Below, piece after piece: positions 39,922-50,219 of a stretch of 64,000 nucleotides of DNA. How positions within the stretch are numbered: the first letter of the stretch is position 1; each line of letters opens with the position of its first letter. A model generated the notes under the pieces. It was not told the DNA's origin, did not search any database, and saw nothing but the letters and a program-made list of their open reading frames with translations. The translations under genes and the position numbers were made by a program. Source of the DNA: Pseudoips prasinana (lineage: Eukaryota; Arthropoda; Insecta; Lepidoptera; Nolidae); contig OX621246.1 in the NCBI GenBank assembly GCA_951640165.1, positions 2,443,001 to 2,507,000 of the forward strand, read 5' to 3'.

Positions 39922-40822
39922 ACACGGTATACGTAATGTTGCCAACTTGGCCAAGCTTGATATTGATTTGAAGTAAAACTCCTTTACGCACGTTTGACTT
40001 GGGGAGTAAGCTGGTTTACGGAAAGTGTGATTGGGCGAGGCAGAAGTTGAGAGGGAGATATAAGTTATTGAAGATAGAAAGAGAAAGAGTTACGTTTCGT
40101 AAATCACTGAAGGGGCTAGAGAGAGAGGTGCGAGCACACACTTTGTTTCTCTCTTTCTCTCATAGCCTATATGCCTCTCATAGCTCATAGTTACGTTTCG
40201 TATATCTTGGTTTCCTTAAGTCGTTTGTTCACTCGGTTTTTTTTCGTTAAGCATCCTATTTTTACTTAAACTGTTCAATCGTTCACCGTTCTTTTGTTTT
40301 TTGTTTACCTACCTATTTTACTTACTGTTTGTGGAGTCTAAATAATGATTATGAATGCTGTAAATTAACCATTTAAATGATATTTATATAAAGTATAATT
40401 ATTAATAGTAAATATATACAGGTATTTTTATTTATATCACTAAAAACATCAATTGGTAACCTAGTTGCGGTTTTGTTGAGTAACTCATCATTCTGGATAA
40501 TTTTGTTATCTCTGCCAATACGATGTTTCTGCGATTGTATTCAATGGAGACATAGGTCACAAGTTCACGAGGGAACCTTAATGACTTATTCATGATCCTC
40601 GTGAGCCAGGTGGATCGATGAAGTCACCTACCATTTATGGTATCGATATCTAAATATCGATTTTTTGATCGATAATCGTCGATAGTTACTGTAAATGGTC
40701 CTTTGATGAAGAGCGTCCGCAATCAATGTAGTTTAGGGTAATTAGATGCTTGCGGCTTAGGGTCGAAGATAACATTACTATATAAATAAATACAACATTA
40801 AATTTTATAGAATAACGATGGT
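39922..40822. other. No recognised feature
   Basis: 40,060-40,200 has GAGA-rich sequence and two copies of GTTACGTTTCGTA, 112 bp apart. 40,640-40,690 repeats ATCGAT-type motifs. No coding or known repeat. Confidence 0.4.
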
Positions 40823-40963
40823 TTGACTGCACGAGTGGCGCAGCGGCTAAGACAGTCGCCTCGCCGCTTCGTGTCGCGGGTTCGAGTCCCGCGCCGGACA
40901 ACTATTTGTGTAACCCATAAATAGTTGTTCTGAGTCTGGATGTAATTTGTGTCCGTCTATTAT
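40823..40963 (+). mobile_element. SINE-D copy
   Basis: GACTGCACGAGTGGCGCAGC GGCTAAG (A box), CGGGTTCGAGTCCCGCG (B box), then CAACTATTTGTGTAACCC and CTGAGTCTGGATGTAATTTG. Head could mimic a tRNA, but acceptor pairing and a plausible anticodon arm are lacking. SINE-A begins right at its end. Confidence 0.75.
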
Positions 40964-40965
40964 AT

Positions 40966-41219
40966 AATAATAATAATATCTCGGGACAATGACACACAGA
41001 TCATCCTAGCCCCAAACTAAGCAAAGCTTGTACTATGGGTACCAGGCGACGATATACATACTTATATAGATAGATAAATACTTATATACATAGAAAACAT
41101 TCATGACTCAGAAACAAATATTCGTGCTCATCACACAAATATTTGCACTTACCGGGATTCGAACCCAGGACCACCAGCTTCGTAGGCAGGAGCACTACCA
41201 ACTAGGCTACGGTGACCGT
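40966..41219 (-). mobile_element. SINE-A copy
   Basis: Full reverse copy from AATAATAATATCTCGGGACA to GGCTACGGTGACCG. It sits tail to tail with SINE-D. Confidence 0.85.
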
Positions 41220-41385
41220 CATATGTTTGTAAAGGACCCGCGACACAGGGATTAGATTCCCTAGTAGGAGGTCGTCTTAAAAAAAAAGTTATGATGTCCC
41301 ACTTAAGGATTTACCTTTACGCTTTGTATAACGGAAAGGAAACGCGGCGTAACTTATTAAGCATACATTTATAGATAGATAGAAT
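41220..41385. other. No recognised feature
   Basis: Short spacer without support for any call. Confidence 0.4.
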
Positions 41386-41450
41386 ACTCTTTATTGTACA
41401 CACTCAGACAGAAAGAAAATACATTGGATATAATATAAAGCACATACGGT
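41386..41450 (-). mobile_element. LINE 3' end fragment
   Basis: ATAGATAGATAGAATACTCT TTATTGTACAC reversed gives ...GTACAATAAAGAGTATTC plus (ATCT)n, a common LINE 3' terminus. Confidence 0.45.
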
Positions 41451-41512
41451 TTGTAATTGTTATTTATATAAGCATGGCTACGTTTTAAGGAAGTGTCTAA
41501 CGAATATCAAAA

Positions 41513-42232
41513 TAAAATAAATAAAATAAAAAAGGTTTTTATTCACGTAGACTTTAAAAAAGCGCTTGTAAATAGTCAGAACATGTTTGTAGTAATATAG
41601 TTGTATACATTAGATATTATTTCTAGTAACATAGATATTTAGGTACATCTTGTATGAAAACATTTATAAAATTTATTTTATTACAGAAATGATATTTAGC
41701 TAGCTCGTATCAAGTTATTGTCAAGAGATTATGTTTAATTATCTAGTTTAAGTCTAATATTTTTACTACATATTGTCAATGGTTCTGTCTATATTAAAGG
41801 TATTATTATTATGACGGACCTTGTGTTAATAACGACGGTCGCGCTTTAATGCTACCACCGGATCCAATGCGCCCCAACTGAAAAGACACAGCGAAACAAA
41901 CTCAGTGGGTTCATCTACTACCGGTTTCAACACGACCCAGTTGAGACGGTCCGGCGAAACGTACTCAAGCGGGCATGAACACGGGATTTGGTCCAATTAG
42001 AGTAATTATTTAGTAGGCAAACACAATATATGCTCGATCGGTTGTCTGAATGCTTATTATTTTAGATTATATTTAGGTATACAAAAGAAAAACTTTGAAA
42101 CAATAACATTGTTCATTTTCAGACAGAGTCAATAATTTTAAATTAAGTATATGATAGCAATCATTTACAGATAGTTCACGTAACACAGCAGATCAGTCAT
42201 GTCTATATGGCTACAAGATCTCCAGCTATCGA
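41513..42232 (-). mobile_element. D-family repeat, uninterrupted
   Basis: Runs from AATAAAATAAAAAAGG through TTATTCACGTAGACTTTAAA to CATGTCTATATGGCTACAAG ATCTCCAGC. It agrees closely with 17.7-18.8 kb outside the RTE insertion there. No ORF. Confidence 0.75.
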
Positions 42233-42540
42233 TGTAAAATGCCGACCCACTCTGATTACATTTAGTTTAACAGTTACCTCTGTTTGTCGGATTATCGAGT
42301 ACCTTTAAACAGTTATTGAGCTCATTTTGCTGATATTGAACATAAACATAAATCTAATAAAAACAAAGTCAGACCGTAAACAACTTGGCCGCCTAATAAG
42401 ATCTCATTAAGATCATTTAGTGTCGTCATTGAGACTGCGTGCTCAATGAAGATCTTAGAGAGATAAATGCTCTATAAATATCCTATTTAACGTAATAACA
42501 GTTCTGCCACAGATTAGCACTATATATAAATTGTACTTTA
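42233..42540. other. No recognised feature
   Basis: Nothing supported. Confidence 0.4.
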
Positions 42541-42812
42541 ATCATATCAGCCGAAAGACGTCCACTGCTGGACAAAGGCCTCTCCACAATAGCCGGTCCT
42601 GCGCTGCCCGCATCCAGCGGCTTCCTGCGACCCGCACAAGATCGTCGGTCCACCGTGGAGGCTTGCCCACGCTGCGTCTTCCGGTTCGTGGTCGCCACTC
42701 GAGAACCTTTCTGCCCCATCGGCCGTCAGTTCTACGAGCTATGTGCCCTGCCCACTGCCACTTCAGTTTGGCAATTCTTTGGGCTATGACGGCTACTTTG
42801 GTTCGTATTGTA
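42541..42812 (-). pseudogene. RTE 3'-end fragment
   Basis: Plus strand starts ATCAGCCGAAAGACGTCCAC TGCTGGAC, the reverse of the RTE end at 18.2 kb. CGCTGCGTCTTCCGGTTCG and TGCCACTTCAGTTTGGCAAT correspond to GRPPTRW- and LKWQW-coding parts. The block between CCCGCATCCAGCGG and GATCGTCGGTCC is kept. Truncated upstream at TTTGGTTCG; the SINE-B begins next. Confidence 0.7.
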
Positions 42813-42817
42813 CTTTA

Positions 42818-43011
42818 TATAATAATAATGTCCTCCTAGCCGAATTTCGGCTACGACAGCTAGTCTCAATAGAGATTAGTCATCTGCGCGGGACATATTA
42901 TTGTGCACAAGTGTGTGCGCAAACACAGGAGCACTTTCTATGCCATCACTCTCATGATCCGATGGGACGCCTAGCGACACGACTGGCAAGTGGTCAGGTA
43001 TGGGACTGACG
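42818..43011 (-). mobile_element. SINE-B, partial
   Basis: AATAATGTCCTCCTAGCCG to GGTCAGGTATGGGACTGACGG. The tRNA-like head half is missing. Confidence 0.7.
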
Positions 43012-43399
43012 GGATTCTTAGTTTAGGATAATTAGTTTCATGTAAAAGCTGAGGTTAAATTATTTAACTTTTATTATATTCATTTCATATCCGGTGTTGG
43101 TTATGTTTGTGGATTCGAATTACCAGAGCTGCCACTAAAAAGGAACGTGTATTTTGCTAATAAGAAATAATTGAGACATTTTTAAAACAGATTTTATTTT
43201 ATTTTACTTTACATTTTTGGGATAGCTATAATAGCTAGCTAGTACATTAAACATAACTTATAGAAATCTGAAAGCCATTTAAAATCAAATTCTTAGGTTA
43301 TTGTAACATTATATTTTAAGAGTTTTATTAAGCACTATTATTTGATAATGTATAATATAAAACACCTTTAAAATAAAATTTTAAGGCAAGACTTTGTGA
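43012..43399. other. No recognised feature
   Basis: AT-rich. A TTTTATTTTATTTTAC tract at about 43,195 may be a reversed LINE tail. Confidence 0.35.
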
Positions 43400-43790
43400 A
43401 AAGACAAGGAGTTTTGGCACCAACGCGGAAAAGGACGCATCGAGGCATTGTTTCAATTTCGAAAACTAGTGGAAGTATTATGAGTTTTAATGTGTAAATA
43501 TAGTGGATTTTAGACATAACATCTTTGACAATGTACGCAAGTGGAGGAAAGTGCCATATTGCCGTGAATTGCGATTTTCTGTGTTGTAGGTATCTAAAAC
43601 TCCATAGAAGTCTTTAATAAAGTCTCCACTGCTTTACTAGGGTAGGACAAGGACTATGACTTGACTGAGACAGGCTTTACTTGACATTGACTTAATGACG
43701 AAAATTAATGATGTAAAAATATATTTTACTGAAGGCTCATAAGGCCGAAGAAGTCAGAGCTGTAACACTGATTAAAAAAAATGACAATGA
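43400..43790 (+). mobile_element. E-family retroposon
   Basis: GTTTTGGCACCAACGCGG, ATGTGTAAATATAGTGGATT, GCCGTGAATTGCGATTTTC, AAGTCTCCACTGCTTTACTA and GGCTCATAAGGCCGAAGAAG, then an A-run near 43,780. Same order as the 31.5-kb copy, opposite strand. Confidence 0.7.
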
Positions 43791-44129
43791 CAACTGTGTA
43801 GCGAGCGCGGTACTGTTTATACCATAGAGTCCATAGATAATATTCGTGCTTCATTCAATGAAGTAGTGTCTTCTTTTATGTTTTTTTTTGTTTGGTTTAT
43901 CTTTACTTCTGACCCTCGCATAACCCCCTTAATTCTCTGCTCCAAACGACGACTTGTGCTTTCTCAATTCTCACGGATGGTCTGAATAATTACTTTACCC
44001 AAATAATTGCTTTTTCTAAATGGACTGATTGTGAAGATTTTCATATAGTTATGTGATCGAATATGAACAGTCGCAGGTCTACACGCATCTTGTGCGTGAA
44101 TTGCAGTATTTGCTTCTACACCCTCCATT
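43791..44129. other. No recognised feature
   Basis: Nothing supported. Confidence 0.4.
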
Positions 44130-44285
44130 TCGAGGTAATATCTACTAGAGAACGGGCAGCGGCAGCTCTCTGTGTGCTATGAACATCGACAAGCCTACTG
44201 CCAAGGAAAAAATATCAAAAAGCGTGGGATTGTTGTATAGCCCTGCAGTGGACGTCATTTGGTAGACATTGTGATAATTCCATAC
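44130..44285 (+). mobile_element. RTE 3'-end fragment, degraded
   Basis: AGAACGGGCAGCGGCAGCTC TCTGTGTGC and GCCCTGCAGTGGACGTCATT parallel 23.8 and 54.7 kb. Confidence 0.5.
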
Positions 44286-44333
44286 TACTGTATAATGATT
44301 ACAATACATTGATGCCATCATCTGGCATGTAAC

Positions 44334-44578
44334 GGTCACCTAGTGGTAGTGCTCCTGCCTACGAAGCTGGTGGTCCTGGGTTCGAATCCCGGTAAGTGCA
44401 AATATTTGTGTGATGAGCACGAATATTTGTTTCTGAGTCATGGATGTTTTCTATGTATATAAGTATTTATCTATCTATATAAGTATGTATATCGTCGCCT
44501 GGTACCCGTAGTACAAGCTTTGCTTAGTTTGGGGCTAGGTTGATCTGTGTGACATTGTCCCTAGATAATATTATTATT
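44334..44578 (+). mobile_element. SINE-A copy with shortened A box
   Basis: Head reads GGTCACCTAGTGGTAGTGC, lacking about 8 nt of the A box. Body and tail are otherwise as in the other copies. Confidence 0.85.
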
Positions 44579-44971
44579 ATTATAATGTTGGTGACCTGTA
44601 ATTCAGGTTTCTCGTAAACCTACATCAGGCATCAGTCTCTCACAAAGTTGGGTTCTAGCTTGGCAGTATTGTCATATCATTATGAAATTGTCACTAGTTT
44701 CTAGATAACCCAATTCTTTGTGAAGAGAAAAAAAAATATTTTGAATTTTGAATGTTAGCTATTATTTATAATTTCCTAAATTGTAAATACTTTTATAACT
44801 AGGCCTAAAGTTACTCTATTTAAGCTCTCTTGTTACGCGGTCCTCCATGCCACACCAATTTTCGCGTTAATAGCTTTTTGCCTACAAGAGTATTCAATGA
44901 ATTTAAAAAGTTAAATGGTGACAGTCGTTTAGATTTTCTTGAAAAATACTATCAGATCCTAATTAACTAGA
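44579..44971. other. No recognised feature
   Basis: Possibly LINE-derived near 44,880-44,960 (codes for VFNEFKKLNGDSRLDFLEKY in one frame), but too short to name. Confidence 0.3.
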
Positions 44972-45736
44972 TATTTCATTGAATGTTGGTAAGACAAAAG
45001 TAATGGTATTTGAGAGGGATGAATACATGACAGCATGTGATATTGTGATTGGAGGAGAGAAAGTCGAACAGGTGAAAGAGTTTGTATTGGGAACTTTGTT
45101 TACGAGAACTGGGAAATATGAAAAAGATATTGATAGAAGAGTAAATGCGGGGAACAGAGTGAATGGGGCACTAAAACGCCTTTATGAGTAGCCGACAAGT
45201 CTCAAAGAAGGCGCGACTGGCCGTGCACGATGGAGTGTTAGTGCAACTTTAATGTATGGAAGTGAAAGTTGGGTATGGCAGAAAAAGAATGAAAGTAAAA
45301 TAAATGCAGTGGAAATGAGAGCTCTGAGAAGTATGTGTGGTGTGACTTTGAGAGACAGAATTCGAAATACTGATGTAAGAGAGCGTTGTGGTGTGAAAGA
45401 GGATGTAGTCACAAAGATTGAAAAAGGAATGCTGAGATGGTTTGACCATTTAGAAAGGATGAATAGAAGAAGATTGACCAAAGAAGTATACCTGGCCTGT
45501 GTGAATGGAACAACCGGAAGGGGAAGACCTCGTCGAACATTCTCTGACCAAATCGGAGACGTTCTCAAGAAAGGAGAGGTCAGAAGTACCCTAAACCGGC
45601 GAGCATGTATGAAGAATATAATGACAGTAATCGAGGCAAAAGACGTGTGCAAAGATCGTTACAAATGGAAATCCGTTGTCTCTGCCTACCCCTCTGGGAA
45701 ACAGGCGTGAGTCTATGTATGTATGTATTTCATTGA
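44972..45736 (+). mobile_element. 5'-truncated copy of the young RTE
   Basis: The 11-bp duplication TATTTCATTGA (44,972-44,982 and 45,726-45,736) flanks a 743-bp body matching 28,487-29,237. Only the last 240 or so residues are covered. It has one inserted base near 45,176 (giving an early TAG), one lost base near 45,245 that restores frame, and a 3-bp deletion near 45,090. Tail (TATG)n as in the intact copy. Confidence 0.9.
45252..45710 (+). pseudogene. RTE ORF C-terminal piece in truncated copy
   Basis: 152 codons open from [12 protein letters not shown] to the stop at 45,708-45,710, about the same as residues 870-1,022 of the 26-kb protein with a few substitutions ([10 protein letters not shown] for [10 protein letters not shown], for example). 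It lacks both catalytic domains. Confidence 0.85.
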
Positions 45737-45769
45737 TAATGTATAAATTTTTGTATTGTAGTATTGGCT

Positions 45770-45945
45770 CCATCTTGTAAAACTATTTGTAAGGTAGTCA
45801 TTATTGTAATTATTTAAGTAGACCGGAAATGCCATTATTTTGTAAACTAGTTGTGGAAATTTATTATTGGCATTTATTTAACAAAATTTTTAACCATATA
45901 TATGTAGCTGTATGCTTCCCAAATAAAATAAAATAAAGTATATAG
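45770..45945 (+). mobile_element. LINE 3' UTR
   Basis: Ends GCTGTATGCTTCCCAAATAAAATAAAATAAAG. No coding part is left; assigned by the tail. Confidence 0.4.
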
Positions 45946-46770
45946 CATATTTTAAGGTTTTTCAATAACTTGAAAAATTAGTAATATAAATTGAGAAATG
46001 AAAAAGTCATGGTGTGTTTCATGTTAGGGCGTTCATCATATTTTCAGTGTTAGTTTAGGATATAACAAGTATTATACTACCTTTTAAGATCTAGAAATAT
46101 ATAAAAAATCACTGAGGCTCACAGTCAGGTGTTCATATAGGCGAGTTTAAGCATCTAAACAAGCAGTCAGTAGAATGATGGATAAGCGCTGTGGTAAATA
46201 AAAAATTAGAGCATCCTGGTGCTTTAGAGAGCACGTTAAGCTGTCAGTCCTGGTTAGTAGTCGTTTGACAACAGTTAAATTTAAAGTTTAACAATTCTAA
46301 CGCTTTACGTCATCCGATAAAGTCGAATATCAATTAGATCAGGCAATCCAACATGTTACACCAACCAATAAATACTCGTACCACAACAGCAATGAGTGTA
46401 CACAACATAATTTTCTAAGTAAATCAACGAATTCATTGCTACACAGTGTAACCTCTGCACTAAATAGTGGCACTGTGTCAGATGTCAGGTTACTTCGTGC
46501 GACTTCGAATTGTGACATACCAGCCAACTACATATGTTATGTAGCGCGCATGATAGACAAGCTGATTTCTTGTCTAATTATTTTTAAAAAGATCTGTGGC
46601 TTTCATGTGATTATGACTATTTAAATGCTTGGAGAGAAAATTAAAACTAGAATTTCGTTTCCAAATTCAAATTCAATTGGATTATTAGTTCGATAAATTT
46701 AATTGAAAATGTTGAAAACTTTTGAAGTGGACATGTGAAATCGTCGTCAACAAACTATTTATATTAATAA
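45946..46770. other. Mostly unrecognised
   Basis: 46,200-46,260 shares AGCACGTTAAGCTGTCAGTCC (reversed) with 10.27 kb. Otherwise no signal. Confidence 0.4.
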
Positions 46771-46990
46771 CTAGCTGTGCCCCGCGGTGTCACCCGCGTT
46801 AATCTGTCGAAGATTGGTCGTACCAACTTAGGCACCTTCGTGGGCTCATGCACAACACAAGATCATCAGAGGATCAAATGCATTGTTAACGATTCTATTA
46901 AGGACATACAGACGAACATTTCCCTTTATATACAACATGTAACATAATTAACGCACACCTTCAAACACCCCAATTAGAATATTATGTTGT
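46771..46990 (-). mobile_element. Helitron 3' end
   Basis: CTAGCTGTGCCCCGCGGTGTC ACCCGCG at the left is a reversed hairpin plus CTAG. The interior does not match the other Helitrons, so the right boundary is a guess. Confidence 0.55.
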
Positions 46991-47529
46991 AATCATAATA
47001 CATACACTGAATTTTTAATTTAACATTAGATGCTTTATTATTTATTAAATTAGTTTCTTGGAATAAAGTTTATTTTTCTTTATTTTGTGTTGAATGATGG
47101 AATTTGTGTGAATACAAATAAAACTGCGATTTATAAGTATAAGTTACTTTTACTTACTGTCCATTTCAATTGGTTTTGACTCTACAGGGTTGATATGACA
47201 ATAATTTTCGTAGTTTTAATTATTTTGGAAAAAAATTACCTATATTAAAAATGATATAAATCGATAAAGTTTGATATAATGATATTTTATATTTGATATA
47301 AATGATATAATGATATAATTCTGAACAAACTGTTTTCAGGAAGTGCGTTAATTACGTTACATGTTGTATATACATAGATAAATATTGGCTTTCTGATCAT
47401 ATATCATAATCTAGCATTAGCATGTTTAACCGTATAAAATGAAGTCCTGGGTTCAAATCCCTGGTTTGAACAAAAAGTCTTACTGAAGTTTTTAAGTGAA
47501 CCTTTTTTGCATACCTTCTAATTTTTTCA
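46991..47529. other. Mostly unrecognised; SINE scrap
   Basis: 47,445-47,475 has a B-box-like GGGTTCAAATCCCTGG without an A box. ATGATATAAATGATATAATG repeats at 47,250-47,320. Confidence 0.4.
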
Positions 47530-47787
47530 TCCATCTGTCGCATGTCGCAATATGTGATATGATATGGCGGCGCCTATGGCTCGCATCTGTTCACCGTGTA
47601 GCATTTACATATTCACTCATTTGTGCAAGTGTTAGTTCACTTGATGGTGATGGACAATGTGGCGGTAGCCCGGTAGCCTGGCCTATCCATTCATCAGCTC
47701 CGCGAACTCGAGACGATCTCCATCCGGGAAGAGAAAGCCGCCTAGAGTAACAGTAAACGCCACGTATAAAAAAAAAAAAAAAAAATA
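47530..47787 (+). mobile_element. Poly(A)-tailed retroposed sequence
   Basis: GC-richer block starting near ATGGCGGCGCCTATGGC and ending GAGTAACAGTAAACGCCACG plus about 18 A. A similar end occurs at 31,325-31,360. It may be a SINE or a processed transcript; I do not recognise the parent. Confidence 0.45.
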
Positions 47788-47872
47788 TCTTGGGACAAAT
47801 AACACACTGCCTTCTGATCACAGCCTAGGCAGAACTTGTACTATGGCAACCAGGCAATTGATAATAATGAAT
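47788..47872 (-). mobile_element. SINE-C tail fragment
   Basis: TATCTTGGGACAAATAACAC, GCCTAGGCAGAACTTGTAC and GGCAACCAGGCAATTGATAA. Confidence 0.6.
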
Positions 47873-47914
47873 AAATAGCGTGAAATATTGGAAGCGTTAG
47901 CATAGGGACTCTTT

Positions 47915-48505
47915 TTAGGGTTCCGTAGCCAAATGGCAAAAAACTGAACCCTTATAGATTCGTCATGTCTGTCTGTCTGTCTGTCCGTCCGTATGTCACA
48001 GCCACTTTTTTCCGAAACTATAAGAGCTGTACTGCTGAAACTTGGTAAGTAGGTGTATTCTATGAACCGCATTAAGATTTGTACACAAAAATAGAAAAAT
48101 AACAATAATTTTGGGGGGTCGCCATACATAGATCTGAAACTCAATTTTTTTTTTCATCGTACCCATATATGTGGGGTTTCTATGGATAGGTCTTCAAAAT
48201 CATATTGAGGTTCCTAATATCATTTTTGTCTGAACTGAATAGTTTGCGCGAGAGACACTTCCAAAATGAGTGTCCCCCCCCCCTGTAACTTCTAAAATAA
48301 GAGAATGATAAAACTAAAAAAAATATATGGTGTATATTACCATAGAAACTAACAACGAAAATTGGTTTGAACGAGATCTAGCAAGTAGTTCTTTTTTTAA
48401 TACGTTATAAACCGCAATTTGCTTTCATTTAATCAACTGAAATACTTGCTGCTGCGGAACCCTTCATGTGCGAGTCCGACTCGCACTTGGCCGGTTTATT
48501 TTTCT
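47915..48505 (-). mobile_element. F1 repeat, full length
   Basis: TTTTTAGGGTTCCGTAGCC to GCGAGTCCGACTCGCACTTGG CCGG, matching 6.37-6.98 kb throughout, including a CTGTCTGTCTGTCTGTCCG tract. Confidence 0.8.
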
Positions 48506-48539
48506 TAGGCCAATAAGAACTTTTCAATTGTTTTTAATG

Positions 48540-48745
48540 CATTTTAATCTGTGTTAGTTAAAGTATATATGTATGTTTTTAATTTAAAATAACTTGTATT
48601 GTATGTCAACGGTGTCTATGTTTAGTGTGTGTTGTGCATGCCTTTAATAGGTGTACATATAAGAACTGAATTGTATAGTGAGCTAAGATTTAAATGTTGT
48701 GTATGTATACTGTTGGTGTGTCTATAATAAATAAATAAAAAAAGC
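48540..48745 (+). mobile_element. LINE 3' UTR
   Basis: Ends GTGTGTCTATAATAAATAAA TAAAAAAAGCC. No ORF. Confidence 0.4.
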
Positions 48746-48799
48746 CTTTATTTCTGACAGAATAAACAAAATTAAAACTATATATCTTACGGTAAATTC

Positions 48800-48892
48800 A
48801 CTCTGCAAGAACCCCTCTGCAGGTAAAGGCCTCCTCCAAAGTAATCCAGTGTTTTCTGGATTTTACGGAATGCATCCAGCTGATAAACTGAT
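48800..48892 (-). mobile_element. RTE 3'-end fragment
   Basis: CTGCAGGTAAAGGCCTCCTC CAAAG and GGAATGCATCCAGCTG are the reverse of the final RTE coding block. Confidence 0.5.
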
Positions 48893-48917
48893 AACTGATA
48901 AATATACTTCAACTAAA

Positions 48918-49102
48918 CATAATCACCTTGACAATAACTTAATACAAGCTAGCTAAATGTCACTACCATTATAAAATAATTGTATAAATGTTTTAACATT
49001 CCGTGTACCTAAATATATGTAATATGTAACTAGAAATAATAACTGTATTACTACAAACATGTTCTGACTATTTACAAGCGCTTTTTTAAAGTCTACGTGA
49101 AT

Positions 49103-49106
<4 letters not shown>
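48918..49106 (+). mobile_element. D-family 3' end
   Basis: CTTGACAATAACTTAATACAAG CTAGC to ACTATTTACAAGCGCTTTTT TAAAGTCTACGTGAATAAAA, the reverse orientation of D at 41.5 kb. Confidence 0.65.

Positions 49107-49147
<41 letters not shown>
49107..49147. repeat. (TA)n microsatellite
   Basis: About 20 uninterrupted TA units, at the position of the D element's A-rich tail. Confidence 0.95.
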
Positions 49148-49149
<2 letters not shown>

Positions 49150-49337
49150 CTAAATACAAACGTATTTTAGACACTTTACAATCAGACACAGAACAAATAA
49201 TCATGTTCATCACACAGGGATTTGTCAGGACAAATCCCTGTGTGATGAACATAATTACCCAGGGGTAGGGATCGAACCCACAACCTCTGATTGACCATTT
49301 AGGGTCACTACCCACTAGACCAACACGCCCGTCAACC
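49148..49337 (-). mobile_element. SINE-C copy with 24-bp inverted duplication
   Basis: Reverse SINE-C with GGGATCGAACCCACAACC and CACTAGACCAACACGCCCG. Perfect 24-bp arms at 49,203-49,226 and 49,229-49,252 surround a 2-nt loop in the middle region. Confidence 0.75.
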
Positions 49338-49845
49338 TTTAAAAGGTCTTATATACAGTAAAAGTAATTTTATAAGACATGGCGTGACGTGAAATATCTT
49401 AACACATTAATCTGTTGAATAAAATAATCTGTTGTTTCACGCTGTTAAATGCACTATTAAAACCGCTTGACAAATTACCAAACAATCTCCAAAACTTTTA
49501 TCGCCGACTAACTTATTGTTAAAACTACTTTCTACGTTTTCATAATTTATTAACAAATTTCCCGTTTTAATATCTGTTATTATGATCTTGGTAGCTCTGG
49601 CATATATCAAACTCTCCATAACCTATAAAAATAAACGTCGAATCAGAAACTGGTAGTAATATGATACCCACAACATAGGTATGTTAAGAATCTACTCTTA
49701 TTAATGAAATATAGTATAATATAAAAAGCAACATATTTACATAACATATTAGTTTATTTGTGGTGTTCTATATCTCTTGTTTTTAGCTGCGAGCCATCGA
49801 GAAGTTTGTCTAGGTAAGCAGATAAAGAATAGACTATATTAATTA
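49338..49845. other. No recognised feature
   Basis: AT-rich; a 60-codon minus frame has no motif. Confidence 0.4.
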
Positions 49846-50079
49846 ACTGCTGTGCCTTGTTTTACCCGCGTTAAACTTTATAAATTGCTAGCTGTGCCCC
49901 ACGGTTTTACCCGCATTAAACTTTATAAATTATACCTATGTGTTAATCCAGAGTATTAGCTAACTCCATACCAAAATTTACTAAAATCGCTCCAGTCGTT
50001 TAGATGTGAAGATGTAACAAACATACACACTCACACAGTCACACACTCACAAACTTTCGCCTTTATTATATTAGTAGGA
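49846..50079 (-). mobile_element. Helitron plus a 3'-end scrap
   Basis: 49,846-49,887 is a lone 3' end (CTGTGCCTTGTTTTACCCGCG). It is followed at 49,888 by CTAGCTGTGCCCCACGGTTT TACCCGC and a body like 17.1 kb, ending TTATATTAGTAGGA. Confidence 0.7.
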
Positions 50080-50085
50080 TAAACT

Positions 50086-50213
50086 AGATGTTAACCCAGG
50101 GTGTCAGCTAACTCCATACCAAATTTTACTAAAATCGCTCCAATCATGTAGACATGAAGAAGTAACAAACATACACACTGACAAATTTTCTCCTTCATAA
50201 TATTAGTGTGATT
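50086..50213 (-). mobile_element. Helitron 5' part
   Basis: GTCAGCTAACTCCATACCAAA, AGTAACAAACATACACACTG and ATAATATTAGTGTGATT repeat the second half of the previous element without its 3' hairpin. Confidence 0.65.
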
Positions 50214-50219
50214 AATTAC

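Noticed and set aside
40000..40190. 63-codon ORF rich in Arg/Lys/Glu
   Set aside because: It arises from GAGA/AGAAAG-rich sequence and ends in a CTCT tract; no support as a gene.
49437..49619. 60-codon minus ORF
   Set aside because: AT-driven codons, no motif, no conservation evidence available.
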